Source: Candidatus Bathyarchaeota archaeon (lineage in GTDB: Archaea; Thermoproteota; Bathyarchaeia; Bathyarchaeales; Bathyarchaeaceae). Taken from it: DNA of 9,714 nt. Below are positions 1 to 7,011 of this stretch, one piece after another (within the stretch, counting starts at the first letter, position 1; each line of letters opens with the position of its first letter). The translations under genes were made by a program, and so were the position numbers. The notes under the pieces were generated by a model that searched no databases, had not been told where the DNA came from, and worked only from the letters and a program-made list of their open reading frames with translations. Location: contig QMYO01000041.1 of the NCBI GenBank assembly GCA_003662715.1, forward strand, positions 1-9,714, written 5' to 3'.

Positions 1-544
1 CCTCACATGCATCGCAGAGTTTTCCATCTATTTTGACATGAGGGAAAAACTTGTAGGCGCACATAGAAACTGGCTGCCACTTCGCATGCACCTTTCCCTT
101 CCCCAACCGTGCATACGCTTCCAATTTTAATTTCTGATTCGGAGCTAACTTTGCTATGGAAATTCTGTCGCTTACAGGATGGATATCTGGATTTTCTGAT
201 ACAAGGTCTCCGGAATATACAGTTCTTGTGCCCTCCACAGCCTCAACATTCAATGTCAACGCCACACGACAGAGATTACATCCGAACTCGCTTTTGCATG
301 GACATTCTTCAGGCAGATTATAAGAGTCTAAATCAGTCGTGAGGGGGATAAGCCCAAGTCTGTGAGCGAGAACCTCATCATCAAGCACTGAAGAGTTTTC
401 AAGAATAACCACATCATCCACAGCCATAGAAGGAATTTCCGTCAACATAAGCCTGCGTAATGCGTTCATAAAAGAGACATCGACGCCCCGAATAACCAAT
501 CGCATAGTGTTATCCGTCTTATCAACAATCTCAACTTCTACCAA
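1..544 (-). CDS. rpoD: DNA-directed RNA polymerase subunit D, N-terminal 181 residues (runs off the window)
   Basis: This is the archaeal counterpart of the bacterial alpha N-terminal domain and eukaryotic Rpb3. With subunit L it forms the assembly platform of RNA polymerase. Visible family features are the N-terminal dimerisation motif around residues 24-38 (FMNALRRLMLTEIP), the EVLAHRLGLIPL stretch at 57-68, and a cysteine cluster C81, C83, C89, C92. C162, then C177 and C180 at the window edge, are the start of the ferredoxin-like insert that some archaeal D subunits use to bind an Fe-S cluster; the remaining ligands lie outside. I chose TTG at 544 because GGGAGGG lies 7 nt upstream. A GTG at 577 in the same frame has no ribosome binding site. 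It follows rps11 by 36 nt in the same operon. Full-length proteins of this type are roughly 260 residues, so about a third is missing. Confidence 0.95.
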   Translation of the reverse strand, partial: MVEVEIVDKTDNTMRLVIRGVDVSFMNALRRLMLTEIPSMAVDDVVILENSSVLDDEVLAHRLGLIPLTTDLDSYNLPEECPCKSEFGCNLCRVALTLNVEAVEGTRTVYSGDLVSENPDIHPVSDRISIAKLAPNQKLKLEAYARLGKGKVHAKWQPVSMCAYKFFPHVKIDGKLCDACE

Positions 545-580
545 AACTAAGCCCTCCCAGCAATAACCTGTAAACACATG

Positions 581-976
581 TTAAACCCTACGACCCCTAC
601 GTCCTCCCTTTCTCCTCGTCCCATCATGTGGAATAGGCGTAACCTCTTCAATACGACCAATGCGGAATCCAGCGCGAGCAAGTCCCCGTATAGCCGCCTG
701 TGCCCCAGGACCCGGCGTCCGAGCATCCGACCCTCCTGGAGCCCGCACCTTTATGTGTATAGCAGTTATTCCCTTGTCTTTAGCTATAGCAGCAGCTTGA
801 GCCGCAGCCCGCATAGCCGCGTGAGGCGATGATTCCAATCGGTCTGACTTGACAAACATGCCTCCGGAAGTTCTGGCAATAGTTTCGGCGCCGGTTACAT
901 CAGTAACATGTATGATGGTGTTATTGTAGGAACTGTATATGTGAACCACCGCCCATTTATCAGGTTTTTTGCTCAT
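581..976 (-). CDS. rps11: 30S ribosomal protein uS11
   Basis: A 131-residue protein of the small-subunit platform, in the archaeal/eukaryotic S14e-type form of uS11. The sequence is typical throughout: [16 protein letters not shown] near residues 14-29, RTSGGM, a helix with [14 protein letters not shown], the [20 protein letters not shown] segment, and a basic C-terminal tail ending GGRRGRRV that contacts 16S rRNA. I start it at ATG 976 because GGAGG sits 7 nt upstream; a TTG one codon earlier would give Met-Met. The ATG overlaps the TGA of rps4 by one base, so translation is probably coupled. Length is normal for the family. Confidence 0.97.
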   Translation of the reverse strand: MSKKPDKWAVVHIYSSYNNTIIHVTDVTGAETIARTSGGMFVKSDRLESSPHAAMRAAAQAAAIAKDKGITAIHIKVRAPGGSDARTPGPGAQAAIRGLARAGFRIGRIEEVTPIPHDGTRRKGGRRGRRV

Positions 977-1545
977 CAAGTTTCCTCCTTAGTCTCTTTT
1001 GCAGTCTCTATTTTTGTCTCTGCTGCTCTGCCGAAAGATTCTCGTAAAGGATGGTTAGGATTTGACAAGGGACTGGTTGGAGCATAGGTTATTTTCGCTT
1101 CTTCATTCTCCATAACCAAATAACTTGGAGAGGATACTCGCTTATTTCCTATAGCAATGTGACCATGCGTGATGAGTTGACGAGCCTGATATAGGGATGT
1201 GGCTAAGCCTTTCCGAAATACGAGTGTTTGAAGCCTGCGTTCAAGGACAGCTTCTAAAGTTAAATCCAAAACATCATCTAACACTGCAGTTTTGGGAAGA
1301 ATCCCGAGACGACTAAGTCTTCCGAGAAGCTGTTTCTCCAGTTTTCCTCTTCCTTCAGCAGACATGCTCAGAAGCGACCTGGCTATAGCTCGAAACCTTG
1401 AAACCATAGACTTGTGGCGCCATAGTTCCTTCTTGTTTCGTAACCCATACTGACCAAGCATTTTAAGTTCTTCTTGCAAAACGTCGACTTGCCAAGGGTT
1501 TCTCGCGGTTTCATATTTTTTTCGTTGCTTCTTTGGGTCACCCAT
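976..1545 (-). CDS. rps4: 30S ribosomal protein uS4
   Basis: A 189-residue primary 16S rRNA-binding protein of the small subunit. It begins with the archaeal signature [18 protein letters not shown]. The S4 RNA-binding domain lies around residues 100-150 ([20 protein letters not shown], then [16 protein letters not shown]). The reading frame is open 114 nt further upstream, but that stretch is the uS13 gene in another frame. The start at ATG 1545 matches the family and overlaps the uS13 stop (TGATG). The last 15 or so residues are a low-complexity Glu/Lys/Thr tail ([14 protein letters not shown]), a variable extension beyond the conserved fold. Confidence 0.97.
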   Translation of the reverse strand: MGDPKKQRKKYETARNPWQVDVLQEELKMLGQYGLRNKKELWRHKSMVSRFRAIARSLLSMSAEGRGKLEKQLLGRLSRLGILPKTAVLDDVLDLTLEAVLERRLQTLVFRKGLATSLYQARQLITHGHIAIGNKRVSSPSYLVMENEEAKITYAPTSPLSNPNHPLRESFGRAAETKIETAKETKEET

Positions 1546-2003
1546 CAGCGCATCCTCACTTGTTTTCTCTTCACGCCTAAAGCTTTTGCTTTTCTTCCCG
1601 TTGTTTTTGTTCTTTGTCCTCGCACCTTTAACCCATGCGAGTGGCGGAAGCCTTTCCATGATTTTATCCTTTTCATTTGGTCGATGTCTGATTTGATTTG
1701 AAGAGTTAAGTCGGCACCCACAAGATGAATGTCCCTTCCAGTTTCTCTGTCTTTAGGACGATTGAGAAGCCAGCTTGGTAAGCCATATTTTGCGGGATTC
1801 TTTATCATGTCCTCAAGCTTTTCAATATCAGATTCTGGAAGGAAGCCTAAACGAACATTCGGGTCAATTCCGGCTTTTTGAACAATCACGTGTGCAAGTC
1901 TGGTTCCTATACCCTTTACTCTAGACAGCGCATAACCTACCTTTTGGGCGCCATCTAAGTCTGTGTTAGCGATTCGAGTGATGTGCCGGAACTCTTTAGA
2001 CAT
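1545..2003 (-). CDS. rps13: 30S ribosomal protein uS13
   Basis: A small-subunit head protein that contacts the P-site tRNA and 50S bridges. It shows the archaeal form: [15 protein letters not shown] at the N-terminus, the [16 protein letters not shown] helix-hairpin-helix segment, and the basic C-terminus [21 protein letters not shown]. The chosen start, ATG 2003 (MSKEFRHI), gives 152 residues and matches the usual archaeal N-terminus. An in-frame ATG at 2021 would add six residues. A TATA-like box at 2055-2062 predicts a transcript start near 2032, leaving a short leader before 2003. This is the first gene of the rps13-rps4-rps11-rpoD operon. Confidence 0.96.
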   Translation of the reverse strand: MSKEFRHITRIANTDLDGAQKVGYALSRVKGIGTRLAHVIVQKAGIDPNVRLGFLPESDIEKLEDMIKNPAKYGLPSWLLNRPKDRETGRDIHLVGADLTLQIKSDIDQMKRIKSWKGFRHSHGLKVRGQRTKTTGRKAKALGVKRKQVRMR

Positions 2004-2054
2004 TATGAACCGTCCATGCATTTTTTAAACTAACTACGGAAGTAACGTGTATTT

Positions 2055-2068
2055 TATTTAAACCTTGC
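2055..2068 (-). promoter_or_regulatory. BRE/TATA promoter of the ribosomal-RNA polymerase operon
   Basis: Read on the minus strand, GCAAGG precedes TTTAAATA, a good archaeal BRE plus TATA pair. The TATA centre is about 55 nt before the uS13 ATG, so the expected start (about 26 nt downstream) gives a leader of roughly 25-30 nt. That is consistent with a first gene read from a leadered mRNA. Assigned by motif only. Confidence 0.55.
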
Positions 2069-2190
2069 TTAAAACTATTTCAAAAGGATTTAAACGCTTT
2101 CTTCAAGAGTCGCCTAATCCCATTTCTCAAGACATCTTCGAATGAGTTAAGGCTGAAAACTCATGCTTAACTATGGCGCATAGTTATTCG

Positions 2191-2391
2191 TTAAACCTTT
2201 GCTAAGAGAGAAATTTTTCCTTCTTTCGTCCACGCTACAGGCGCATCTGCTATGATTTTCCAGTGTTTCATACATATAGGAACCCTTTTAGAACTCAGGA
2301 AAAAGGCGGGTTTAGTCTTACACTCTGGACAGTGGCTTATCTCGTTGATAAATTTCTTGAGACTGATAGGCGCCAATTTTTTCTTCCTCAA
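2191..2391 (-). CDS. Small putative zinc-binding protein (CxxC...CxxH)
   Basis: A 66-residue, strongly basic protein. It has C21-P-E-C24 and C40-M-K-H43 separated by 15 residues, a spacing compatible with a small treble-clef or zinc-ribbon knuckle binding one metal. I do not recognise the family. A TTG at 2391 is the only start candidate I see after an in-frame TAA upstream, and I see no Shine-Dalgarno sequence, so the N-terminus is uncertain. It lies 188 nt upstream of uS13 on the same strand. A role near ribosomes or nucleic acid would fit its charge and position but is only an inference. Its likely leader (2400-2460) can form short hairpins. Confidence 0.6.
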   Translation of the reverse strand: MRKKKLAPISLKKFINEISHCPECKTKPAFFLSSKRVPICMKHWKIIADAPVAWTKEGKISLLAKV

Positions 2392-2567
2392 CGTCTGAAA
2401 GGGGAAGGCTTTACATCGATAACCGCTTTATGCGGCTCATACAGCTTAGCCCTTCGGGTCAGTATTTTATTTTTTAGTAATCACTATAGAAGAATCTTTC
2501 GTTTATGGGTGTTGCGCCTTCCTCTCTTTTTTTTACTCTTCATGGCGTGAATGAAGTGTAATCAAGA

Positions 2568-2680
2568 GAAGGAAAGGGAAGGAAAGGAGGCACGGCTACA
2601 ATCCGCCAAGAGAGGGTAGATCTCTTAGCGAAAGGAGAAAGGGGTGTTTCTCCGCGCCTCTCTTACCATTCCAACAAAGC
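2568..2680 (-). ncRNA. Structured non-coding RNA candidate, three helices with its own TATA box
   Basis: On the minus strand the segment folds into a closed junction. The closing stem pairs 2667-2656 with 2591-2581 (about 10 of 12 positions). A perfect 7-bp hairpin runs 2653-2634 (GGAGAAA / TTTCTCC, 6-nt loop). A 10-bp hairpin runs 2630-2604 with a 7-nt loop. The 10-bp hairpin contains a G-U pair, and another G-U occurs in the closing stem; on the plus strand both become C-A mismatches, which argues for minus-strand transcription. A TATA box (GTTTATATGG, 2708-2699) predicts a start near 2678-2680. A pyrimidine-rich run follows at about 2580-2560. I cannot place it in a known class: it lacks clear C/D boxes and is too short for SRP RNA. 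It could instead be a long leader of the gene at 2391. Confidence 0.5.
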
Positions 2681-2698
2681 CTCTGAAAAGATGATTAA

Positions 2699-2708
2699 CC
2701 ATATAAAC
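2699..2708 (-). promoter_or_regulatory. TATA box upstream of the structured RNA candidate
   Basis: The minus strand reads GTTTATATGG, preceded by an A-rich BRE-like stretch (AGAAAAAA). Counting about 26 nt downstream places transcription start just before the outer stem of the predicted RNA. There is no coding start within 250 nt downstream on this strand. Confidence 0.5.
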
Positions 2709-2882
2709 TTTTTTCTGTACACATCCGCATCCCAAAGAGAGGATTAGTTCAAGCCCTCCCAGAAACCCTTAAGCCTTATTTGTCCCGTAAAGAAAAATGG
2801 TGCATTCTGCTCGAAGAGACTAGTGTCTCTCTAAATCATTTGTGACCTTGTTATTTAATGAAAAACGCTGCAACTAGCTTGG

Positions 2883-3398
2883 TTAACTCCGCGAAATCTT
2901 TAGCCCTTTCTCCTCCAGCCAAACTATGAAAGTCATTATTGGACATCCAGCTTCAGCTTCTTCGCCACAATAGTTTTCATCGTCAATTGTAGGACAACTT
3001 GGGCAGAATTCATCCACGAGAGCATCTAAATCTTCAACAACGGATGTTGAGAGCTTCATCTCTGCTTTCTCTTCTAATTTGATAGGTTCTCCCTTTTCCT
3101 CTCGTATCCACTGTTTGACTTGTTTAGCGGTTGGCCTCTCTCCTCTTTCCAGTTGCTTCTCAAGTTTCTTCACCACTGCTCTCTGGATGTCTTCGGGCTC
3201 TTTACGTAGCGGTCTTGTTGCAAACTCGCTTATATCCGATGTTCGTCGGTTTGGGAAATATTTTTCCATGAACTCTATATGCTTTTCGATATAATGGATA
3301 GTGTCGTAGTTTTTCTTGCAAAATTCGTTCAGCGCTTTCTTATCGCCACTCGCCAGTAGGTCTTTCATCTTAACGTAGAATTTCTCGCAACGTACCAT
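2883..3398 (-). CDS. Hypothetical protein with a C-terminal four-cysteine motif
   Basis: A 171-residue soluble, charged protein of unknown family. The first 120 residues look helical and are rich in Lys and Glu. There is a likely coiled or amphipathic stretch at 67-102 (EPEDIQRAVVKKLEKQLERG, then AKQVKQWIREEKG). The last 40 residues carry C132-x2-C135-x8-C144-x7-C152, a pattern that could bind zinc or an Fe-S cluster. C4 and C27 are additional. ATG 3398 is preferred because GGTGA lies 7 nt upstream; an in-frame TTG at 3416 would add six residues. It stands alone between two gene-poor stretches. I cannot assign a function. Confidence 0.8.
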   Translation of the reverse strand: MVRCEKFYVKMKDLLASGDKKALNEFCKKNYDTIHYIEKHIEFMEKYFPNRRTSDISEFATRPLRKEPEDIQRAVVKKLEKQLERGERPTAKQVKQWIREEKGEPIKLEEKAEMKLSTSVVEDLDALVDEFCPSCPTIDDENYCGEEAEAGCPIMTFIVWLEEKGLKISRS

Positions 3399-3573
3399 AA
3401 CAATCTCACCATGCAATGCGGATTTAAGTCAAATACACAATTAACTTAAGGGGCTTATTTTGTGTTATGAACCCTGAATAAATATTGAAAATTTAGCTTC
3501 CAAAGAAACTCAACCACATAGATGCAAGTCGCCCTCAACATTCCTAATGTGCTGACTGAAATGTCACCAAAGA

Positions 3574-3581
3574 TTTTTAAG
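3574..3581 (+). promoter_or_regulatory. TATA-like promoter of the membrane protein gene
   Basis: The sequence around here reads CAAAGATTTTTAAGCG, a BRE-like purine run followed by a T/A-rich box. It predicts a start near 3601 and a leader of about 30 nt. GGTG at 3623-3626 lies 6 nt before the ATG at 3633 and probably serves as the ribosome binding site. Confidence 0.4.
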
Positions 3582-3632
3582 CGTTAATAAGCGGCTAGTG
3601 TCTTTGATGCCAACCAACGCTCGGTGTCTCTC

Positions 3633-4703
3633 ATGCTAACCCTCAAGAAAAACATACTGATAAAAAGAGGAATACCCTTTCTGCTGTTCGGACTAACAAT
3701 CTTTGTCATCTATCTCTATTTCTTCGTCGGAATAGCAAAAATCATCGAAGCCGTCAAAAAGGTAGACCCCCTCTATTATTCGTTGGCTTTCTTAGCATTC
3801 CTAATGGGTACCGCCTTCTATTCGTTAGCTTGGCAACGCATTCTCGAACTTCTACAAATAAAAAGTGCATTCCGAAAGACCTTCTCCTTCATCTGGATAG
3901 GCAGCTTTGTTGATTTAGTGATTCCAGCCGAATCCTTCAGCGGCGAGCTTTCCAAGATTTATCTAATGTCCAAAAATTCAGGCGAAGACATGGGAAAAGT
4001 AGCAGCATCAGTCGTGAGCCACCGAATTCTAACAATGACCACAATGCTTGCAGGCATAATTACAGGCTCAACCCTTCTCCTCTTCCAGTATAAGACGCCT
4101 CCACTCGTCGTCAACCTAATGCTGTTTGTAGCCGCCTCCACCATCGTTGCACTCTCCCTGATGTGCTACTTATCCTTAAAACCACAAGCAACCATGAAAA
4201 TAGCAGCACTAATCATGCGCTTCCTTTCCTTCATCTCCAGAGGACGCTGGGAACTAACTCATTTTAAACTTGAGTTAGAGAAGGCACTGACAACCTTCCA
4301 TCAAGGAATGCGCATCCTAACCGAAAGACCAAAGAAACTTTTAGCTCCCCTACTTTTCTCTGCAATAGCATTCCTCCTCGACCTATCGCTTTTCTCCCTT
4401 GTTCTGTCATCCCTAGATTTCTCTGTTTCCCTCAGCGTAATTCTAATAGTCTACACTATCGTCAACGCCATACAAACAATCCCCCTAGGCATACCCGGAG
4501 AAGTTGGAATAACCGACGTAGCAATGACCAGCCTCTACTACCTACTCGGCATCCCAGCAGGCATCAGCGCCGCCGCAACCCTACTAACCCGAGCATTAAC
4601 CGTGTGGCTCAGAATATTTGGAGGATACCTCATCATTCAATGGATGGGAATCACAATCCTGCGACATCATAATGCACACGCAGAAAGAAAAAGTAACCAC
4701 TGA
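3633..4703 (+). CDS. Flippase-like / lysylphosphatidylglycerol synthase TM-region family membrane protein
   Basis: A 356-residue polytopic membrane protein with about eight hydrophobic segments, starting at residues 12-32. It carries motifs typical of the UPF0104/LPG_synthase_TM group: WIGSFVDLVIPAESFSGEL followed by SKIYLMSK in the first half, and IPLGIPGEVGITDVAMTSLY late in the protein. In bacteria, related domains move lipid-linked substrates across the membrane; in archaea, members such as the AglD C-terminal domain are linked to glycan-lipid handling. This copy has no fused catalytic domain, so a lipid or lipid-glycan translocation role is an inference. ATG 3633 is chosen over GTG 3624 because GGTG sits 6 nt upstream. 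The C-terminus is a short basic, histidine-containing cytosolic-like tail. It is monocistronic. Confidence 0.85.
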   Translation: MLTLKKNILIKRGIPFLLFGLTIFVIYLYFFVGIAKIIEAVKKVDPLYYSLAFLAFLMGTAFYSLAWQRILELLQIKSAFRKTFSFIWIGSFVDLVIPAESFSGELSKIYLMSKNSGEDMGKVAASVVSHRILTMTTMLAGIITGSTLLLFQYKTPPLVVNLMLFVAASTIVALSLMCYLSLKPQATMKIAALIMRFLSFISRGRWELTHFKLELEKALTTFHQGMRILTERPKKLLAPLLFSAIAFLLDLSLFSLVLSSLDFSVSLSVILIVYTIVNAIQTIPLGIPGEVGITDVAMTSLYYLLGIPAGISAAATLLTRALTVWLRIFGGYLIIQWMGITILRHHNAHAERKSNH

Positions 4704-4736
4704 ACTCTCCAAGGTTTATGAAAAATGATATTGGTG

Positions 4737-4789
4737 ACACCATGGATTAGATTCAAAGCTTAGTTTAAATCCTTGTTTTTGCATGGACC
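4737..4789 (-). repeat. tRNA-3'-end-derived repeat, copy A (type 1)
   Basis: It shares with copies B and C the block TTTAAATCCTTGTTTTT followed by CATGGA. Before that block is a degenerate T-arm-like sequence (ATTAGATTCAAAGCTTA). Against copy B, 31 of 35 positions match in the core. The acceptor half is the most decayed of the set: CACCATGG stands where the others have GCGCCGGG. It lies just after the membrane protein gene and marks the left edge of the accessory region. Confidence 0.6.
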
Positions 4790-4871
4790 ATTATCCCCCA
4801 GACAGTGCAAGAATTTTCGACATTTTCATAGAATACGAAGAATGATTCGAGTAATGTGATGGCGTTAATCT

Positions 4872-5065
4872 ATGAGTTTTGGGCGATATGACATTCCAAC
4901 CGAAGTTGCTAGGAACTTACTTGAGAGGTTAAGAGTATCTTACAAAGAAAGATGTTCAAGAGAAATAGGATATAGCTTTACGCTGCTCCATACGATGAAT
5001 GGAATGAAATCTACGTCGACGAGAAAGAGTTAGATTCAGTTTCTTTTAACATTAGTAAAATTTAA
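4872..5065 (+). pseudogene. Possible frameshifted gene remnant
   Basis: An ORF from ATG 4872 encodes 53 residues beginning MSFGRYDIPTEVARNLLERL and becomes unlike a normal protein after about residue 34. The +2 frame from about 4979 to the TAA at 5063 reads YDEWNEIYVDEKELDSVSF, which looks more like genuine coding. Joining the two frames by one shift near 4970-4985 would give a compact protein of about 63 residues. I do not recognise it. It could be the decayed partner of the ATPase downstream, or chance. Everything else from 4704 to 5092 is copy A and the ATPase promoter. Confidence 0.3.
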
Positions 5066-5078
5066 ATCTATTTATAAT
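5061..5078 (+). promoter_or_regulatory. TATA promoter of the ATPase gene
   Basis: The AT-rich run TTTAAATC TATTTATAAT lies 15-32 nt before the ATG at 5093. The first box is about 27 nt from the ATG, the distance expected for a leaderless archaeal transcript. No Shine-Dalgarno sequence is present. Confidence 0.5.
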
Positions 5079-5092
5079 TACTAATATTAAAT

Positions 5093-6370
5093 ATGTCAAC
5101 TCAAATATTCCCAAGAGATATTATGCCCAATCTAATGAAATGGCTGAATAGAAGGGAGGCATATGCTATTAAAGGCCCTAGGCAATCTGGAAAAACGACT
5201 ATTCTGAAAATTTTGCAGAAAAATTTGAAAGGAAAGAATGTTATCTTCATGAATTTTGAGGATCCGGACGTTCTCGAGGCATTTGAAACGGATCCTAAGG
5301 AGTACGTTAAAAGTTTCACGCTAAAAAAAGGTAGGTATTACTTTCTGATGGACGAGTATCATTACGTGAAAAATCCTGGAAAGACGTTAAAGTTACTGTA
5401 TGATACTCTTGAGAACGCAAAGTTCATAGTTACTGGCAGCTCGTCCCTTGAGCTTAGCGGTGCAATGGCAAAATTTTTGGTGGGAAGGATTTTCTTCTTC
5501 GAGCTCTTTCCATTCAATTTCCACGAATTCTTGGTCGCAAAAAACGAAAGACTTGCTAGGATTTATGAGGAGAAGAATAATCATATCAGGGAGTTTTTAG
5601 TCGAGGGAAAAACATTTATTGAAAGAGACATTTTCCTGAAAGAATTTACTCCTTTATTCAACGAGTATCTAATATTCGGAGGTTATCCAGCTGTAATTAA
5701 GGCAAAGGATAGTGAAACCAAAAGGGTTATCTTGAAAAACATCTATGACACTTACATTTCAAAGGATGTCATTGAATTCTTAAGAATCAGTGATGCGTTC
5801 AAATATAGATGCGTTGTGAGAGCGCTAGCCACTCTAATCGGAAACCTGCTTAACTATACAGAACTTTGTTCTACATGCCAAAGCTATTATAAAGAAGTGA
5901 AGAGAATAATCTCTATTCTATCGGAAACTTATATCGTTAAAATTATTAGACCGTTTTACCGAAATCCTATCACAGAACTGAAGAAGAATCCCAAGATATA
6001 CTTCTTCGACTTAGGCCTCAGAAACTACATTATAGGAAATTTCAATCCATTAGAAAAGAGAACAGATGTTGGAGCCGTAATCGAGAACTACGTCTTTCTA
6101 GGGTTGAGAAACAGCTTTCCAGGTAAGACGATAAACTATTGGAGGACAATAGCAAAGGCGGAAGTTGATTTTGTTCTTAGGTTGAATGAGCAAGTGATTC
6201 CAATAGAAGTAAAATATCAAACGTTCAAGCAACCGAAGATCTCAAAAAGTTTGAGGAGTTTTATAAAGACTTACAAGCCGAAAAGGGCGATGGTAGTTAC
6301 GAAGGATTTTTGGGGTAAGAAAAAGATTGAGGATACGATCGTTATGTTTACTCCAGCCTGTTATTTATGA
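5093..6370 (+). CDS. AAA-type ATPase with C-terminal DUF4143 nuclease-like domain
   Basis: A 425-residue protein with the order seen in the widespread archaeal/bacterial AAA_14-DUF4143 family. The Walker A motif is GPRQSGKT at residues 28-35, Walker B is YFLMDE at 83-88, and a sensor-like VTGSSS follows. Next comes the family hallmark GRIFFFELFPFNFHEFL. A helical middle region leads to a C-terminal domain containing AEVDFVL and IPIEVKYQ, the E...EVK arrangement of a restriction-endonuclease-like fold. The biochemical role of these proteins is poorly defined; nucleic-acid-directed ATPase activity and links to mobile or defence regions are inferred. The gene is intact, full length, probably leaderless, and ends with a T-rich terminator. 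It lies between repeat copies A and D, which fits acquisition as a cassette. Confidence 0.9.
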   Translation: MSTQIFPRDIMPNLMKWLNRREAYAIKGPRQSGKTTILKILQKNLKGKNVIFMNFEDPDVLEAFETDPKEYVKSFTLKKGRYYFLMDEYHYVKNPGKTLKLLYDTLENAKFIVTGSSSLELSGAMAKFLVGRIFFFELFPFNFHEFLVAKNERLARIYEEKNNHIREFLVEGKTFIERDIFLKEFTPLFNEYLIFGGYPAVIKAKDSETKRVILKNIYDTYISKDVIEFLRISDAFKYRCVVRALATLIGNLLNYTELCSTCQSYYKEVKRIISILSETYIVKIIRPFYRNPITELKKNPKIYFFDLGLRNYIIGNFNPLEKRTDVGAVIENYVFLGLRNSFPGKTINYWRTIAKAEVDFVLRLNEQVIPIEVKYQTFKQPKISKSLRSFIKTYKPKRAMVVTKDFWGKKKIEDTIVMFTPACYL

Positions 6371-6390
6371 GTACTTAAGTATGCACATTA

Positions 6391-6416
6391 TTAATTTTTC
6401 ATCTCTTTTTCTACTA
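6391..6416 (+). terminator. T-rich terminator after the ATPase gene
   Basis: Two T-runs (AATTTTT, then CTCTTTTTCT) begin about 20 nt after the ATPase stop, with no strong hairpin. This is the usual archaeal intrinsic terminator form. Confidence 0.5.
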
Positions 6417-6515
6417 TTGAACCTTTTCAACACTATCTAAATTCACTCTAGCTAGCTCATCTGTACTCCCTTATCTTCATTCATTCACTCCTAATACCTT
6501 ACGCTCGCAATCAAG

Positions 6516-6606
6516 GGTTTAAATGTAATTTCTGTTGTTTGGCGCCGGGGATGGGATTTGAACCTACGAAGGCAAGGAGATGTCACCAAACCTCCCCATT
6601 TTTCTG
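6516..6606 (-). repeat. tRNA-Ser 3'-end-derived repeat, copy D (type 2), att-like direct repeat
   Basis: Positions 6516-6568 match 9491-9543 without gaps at 46 of 53 positions. This covers the tRNA-Ser T-arm, acceptor 3' strand and encoded CCA, plus 24 nt of flank beyond the tRNA. Within the tRNA part (6540-6568) only 2 of 29 bases differ, although both fall in or next to the T-stem. From about 6553 to 6606 it instead resembles copy E, sharing GGATTTGAACC, GGAGAT.TCACCA and CTCC...TTTTCT. It is therefore a mosaic: tRNA-Ser plus flank on one side, a second repeated unit on the other. The HEPN gene stop codon lies inside it. Confidence 0.75.
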
Positions 6607-7005
6607 TTTATCAGGTAAACTTGTTAACTTCCTTGCGTTAGGGCTACTTCTTTGACTTTGTTCACGGAATTCGTTTGCCCATTTTAATGCGTTTTGCGCT
6701 TCATTTCGTGACACCACGTCAACTGCCTCGTACACTGCTCTATGTCTCTTTCTGCGCATTTGGTCGAAAACGTCGACAATTCTTTCTGTTAGTTGTTCTT
6801 TGAACGTGGCACGTAAATATCTTAACACGGCGATGTGACCAAACTGTGTGGAGGGTCTGAAACCTTTTAGAAACATCAGAGCTCGACCCGCTTGTAGCAT
6901 GGCATTGTATGCGATGGATAGTGCCCAGTCGTAATTTTCTTCGTCTAGCATGTGTTGGGCTACGCTTAGGTCTCTTAAGGCGATCTTAAGGTTTCTTTTC
7001 GCCAA
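6583..7005 (-). CDS. HEPN domain protein, likely RNase toxin of a HEPN-MNT pair
   Basis: A 140-residue all-helical protein of the HEPN superfamily. The N-terminal helices read LRDLSVAQHMLDEENYDWAL SIAYNAMLQAGRALMF, where the AYNAMLQAGRA type of helix is typical. The late conserved patch is R84-R-K-R-H88-R-A-V-Y92, corresponding to the HEPN RNase motif, here with R-x3-H spacing and a nearby tyrosine. In characterised pairs the HEPN protein cleaves RNA and the nucleotidyltransferase modifies a tyrosine next to the motif; transfer to this pair is inference. The start is a TTG, two codons after the partner's TAA and in the same frame, without a clear Shine-Dalgarno sequence. The final residues (KQKNGEVW) and the stop lie within repeat D, so the C-terminal tail may have been set by the insertion. 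Confidence 0.85.
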   Translation of the reverse strand: MAKRNLKIALRDLSVAQHMLDEENYDWALSIAYNAMLQAGRALMFLKGFRPSTQFGHIAVLRYLRATFKEQLTERIVDVFDQMRRKRHRAVYEAVDVVSRNEAQNALKWANEFREQSQRSSPNARKLTSLPDKQKNGEVW

Positions 7006-7011
7006 TTCTTG

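Larger units (their letters stand above)
2392..2882. other. Gene-free stretch holding the RNA candidate
   Basis: No convincing protein gene is present on either strand. The left part (2400-2460) has short hairpins readable on the minus strand: CCGC/GCGG at 2423-2435 and CCC/GGG at 2450-2458. These could be a structured leader for the small CxxC protein. The middle holds the RNA candidate and its TATA box. From about 2710 to 2880 I see only AT-rich spacer between the promoter and the 3' end of the next minus-strand gene. Confidence 0.5.

Noticed and set aside
109..342. Plus-strand ORF opposite RNA polymerase subunit D
   Set aside because: Shadow of the rpoD coding frame.
578..832. Plus-strand ORF opposite uS11
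   Set aside because: Antisense to a conserved ribosomal protein, with an Arg/Ser/Pro-rich composition typical of a shadow frame.
2083..2098. GGATTTAAACG at 2086 as a further copy of the type-1 repeat
   Set aside because: Only about 12 bases match, with no tRNA-like half nearby. TTTAAA with a purine-rich lead is common in archaeal promoters.
2263..2550. Plus-strand ORF of 95 residues
   Set aside because: Antisense to the CxxC protein and its leader; low-complexity hydrophobic and aromatic end with no recognisable motif.
6540..6606. Copies D and E as complete tRNA genes
   Set aside because: Only the T-arm and acceptor 3' strand are recognisable. No matching 5' acceptor strand, D-arm or anticodon arm follows, and the T-stems are mismatched.
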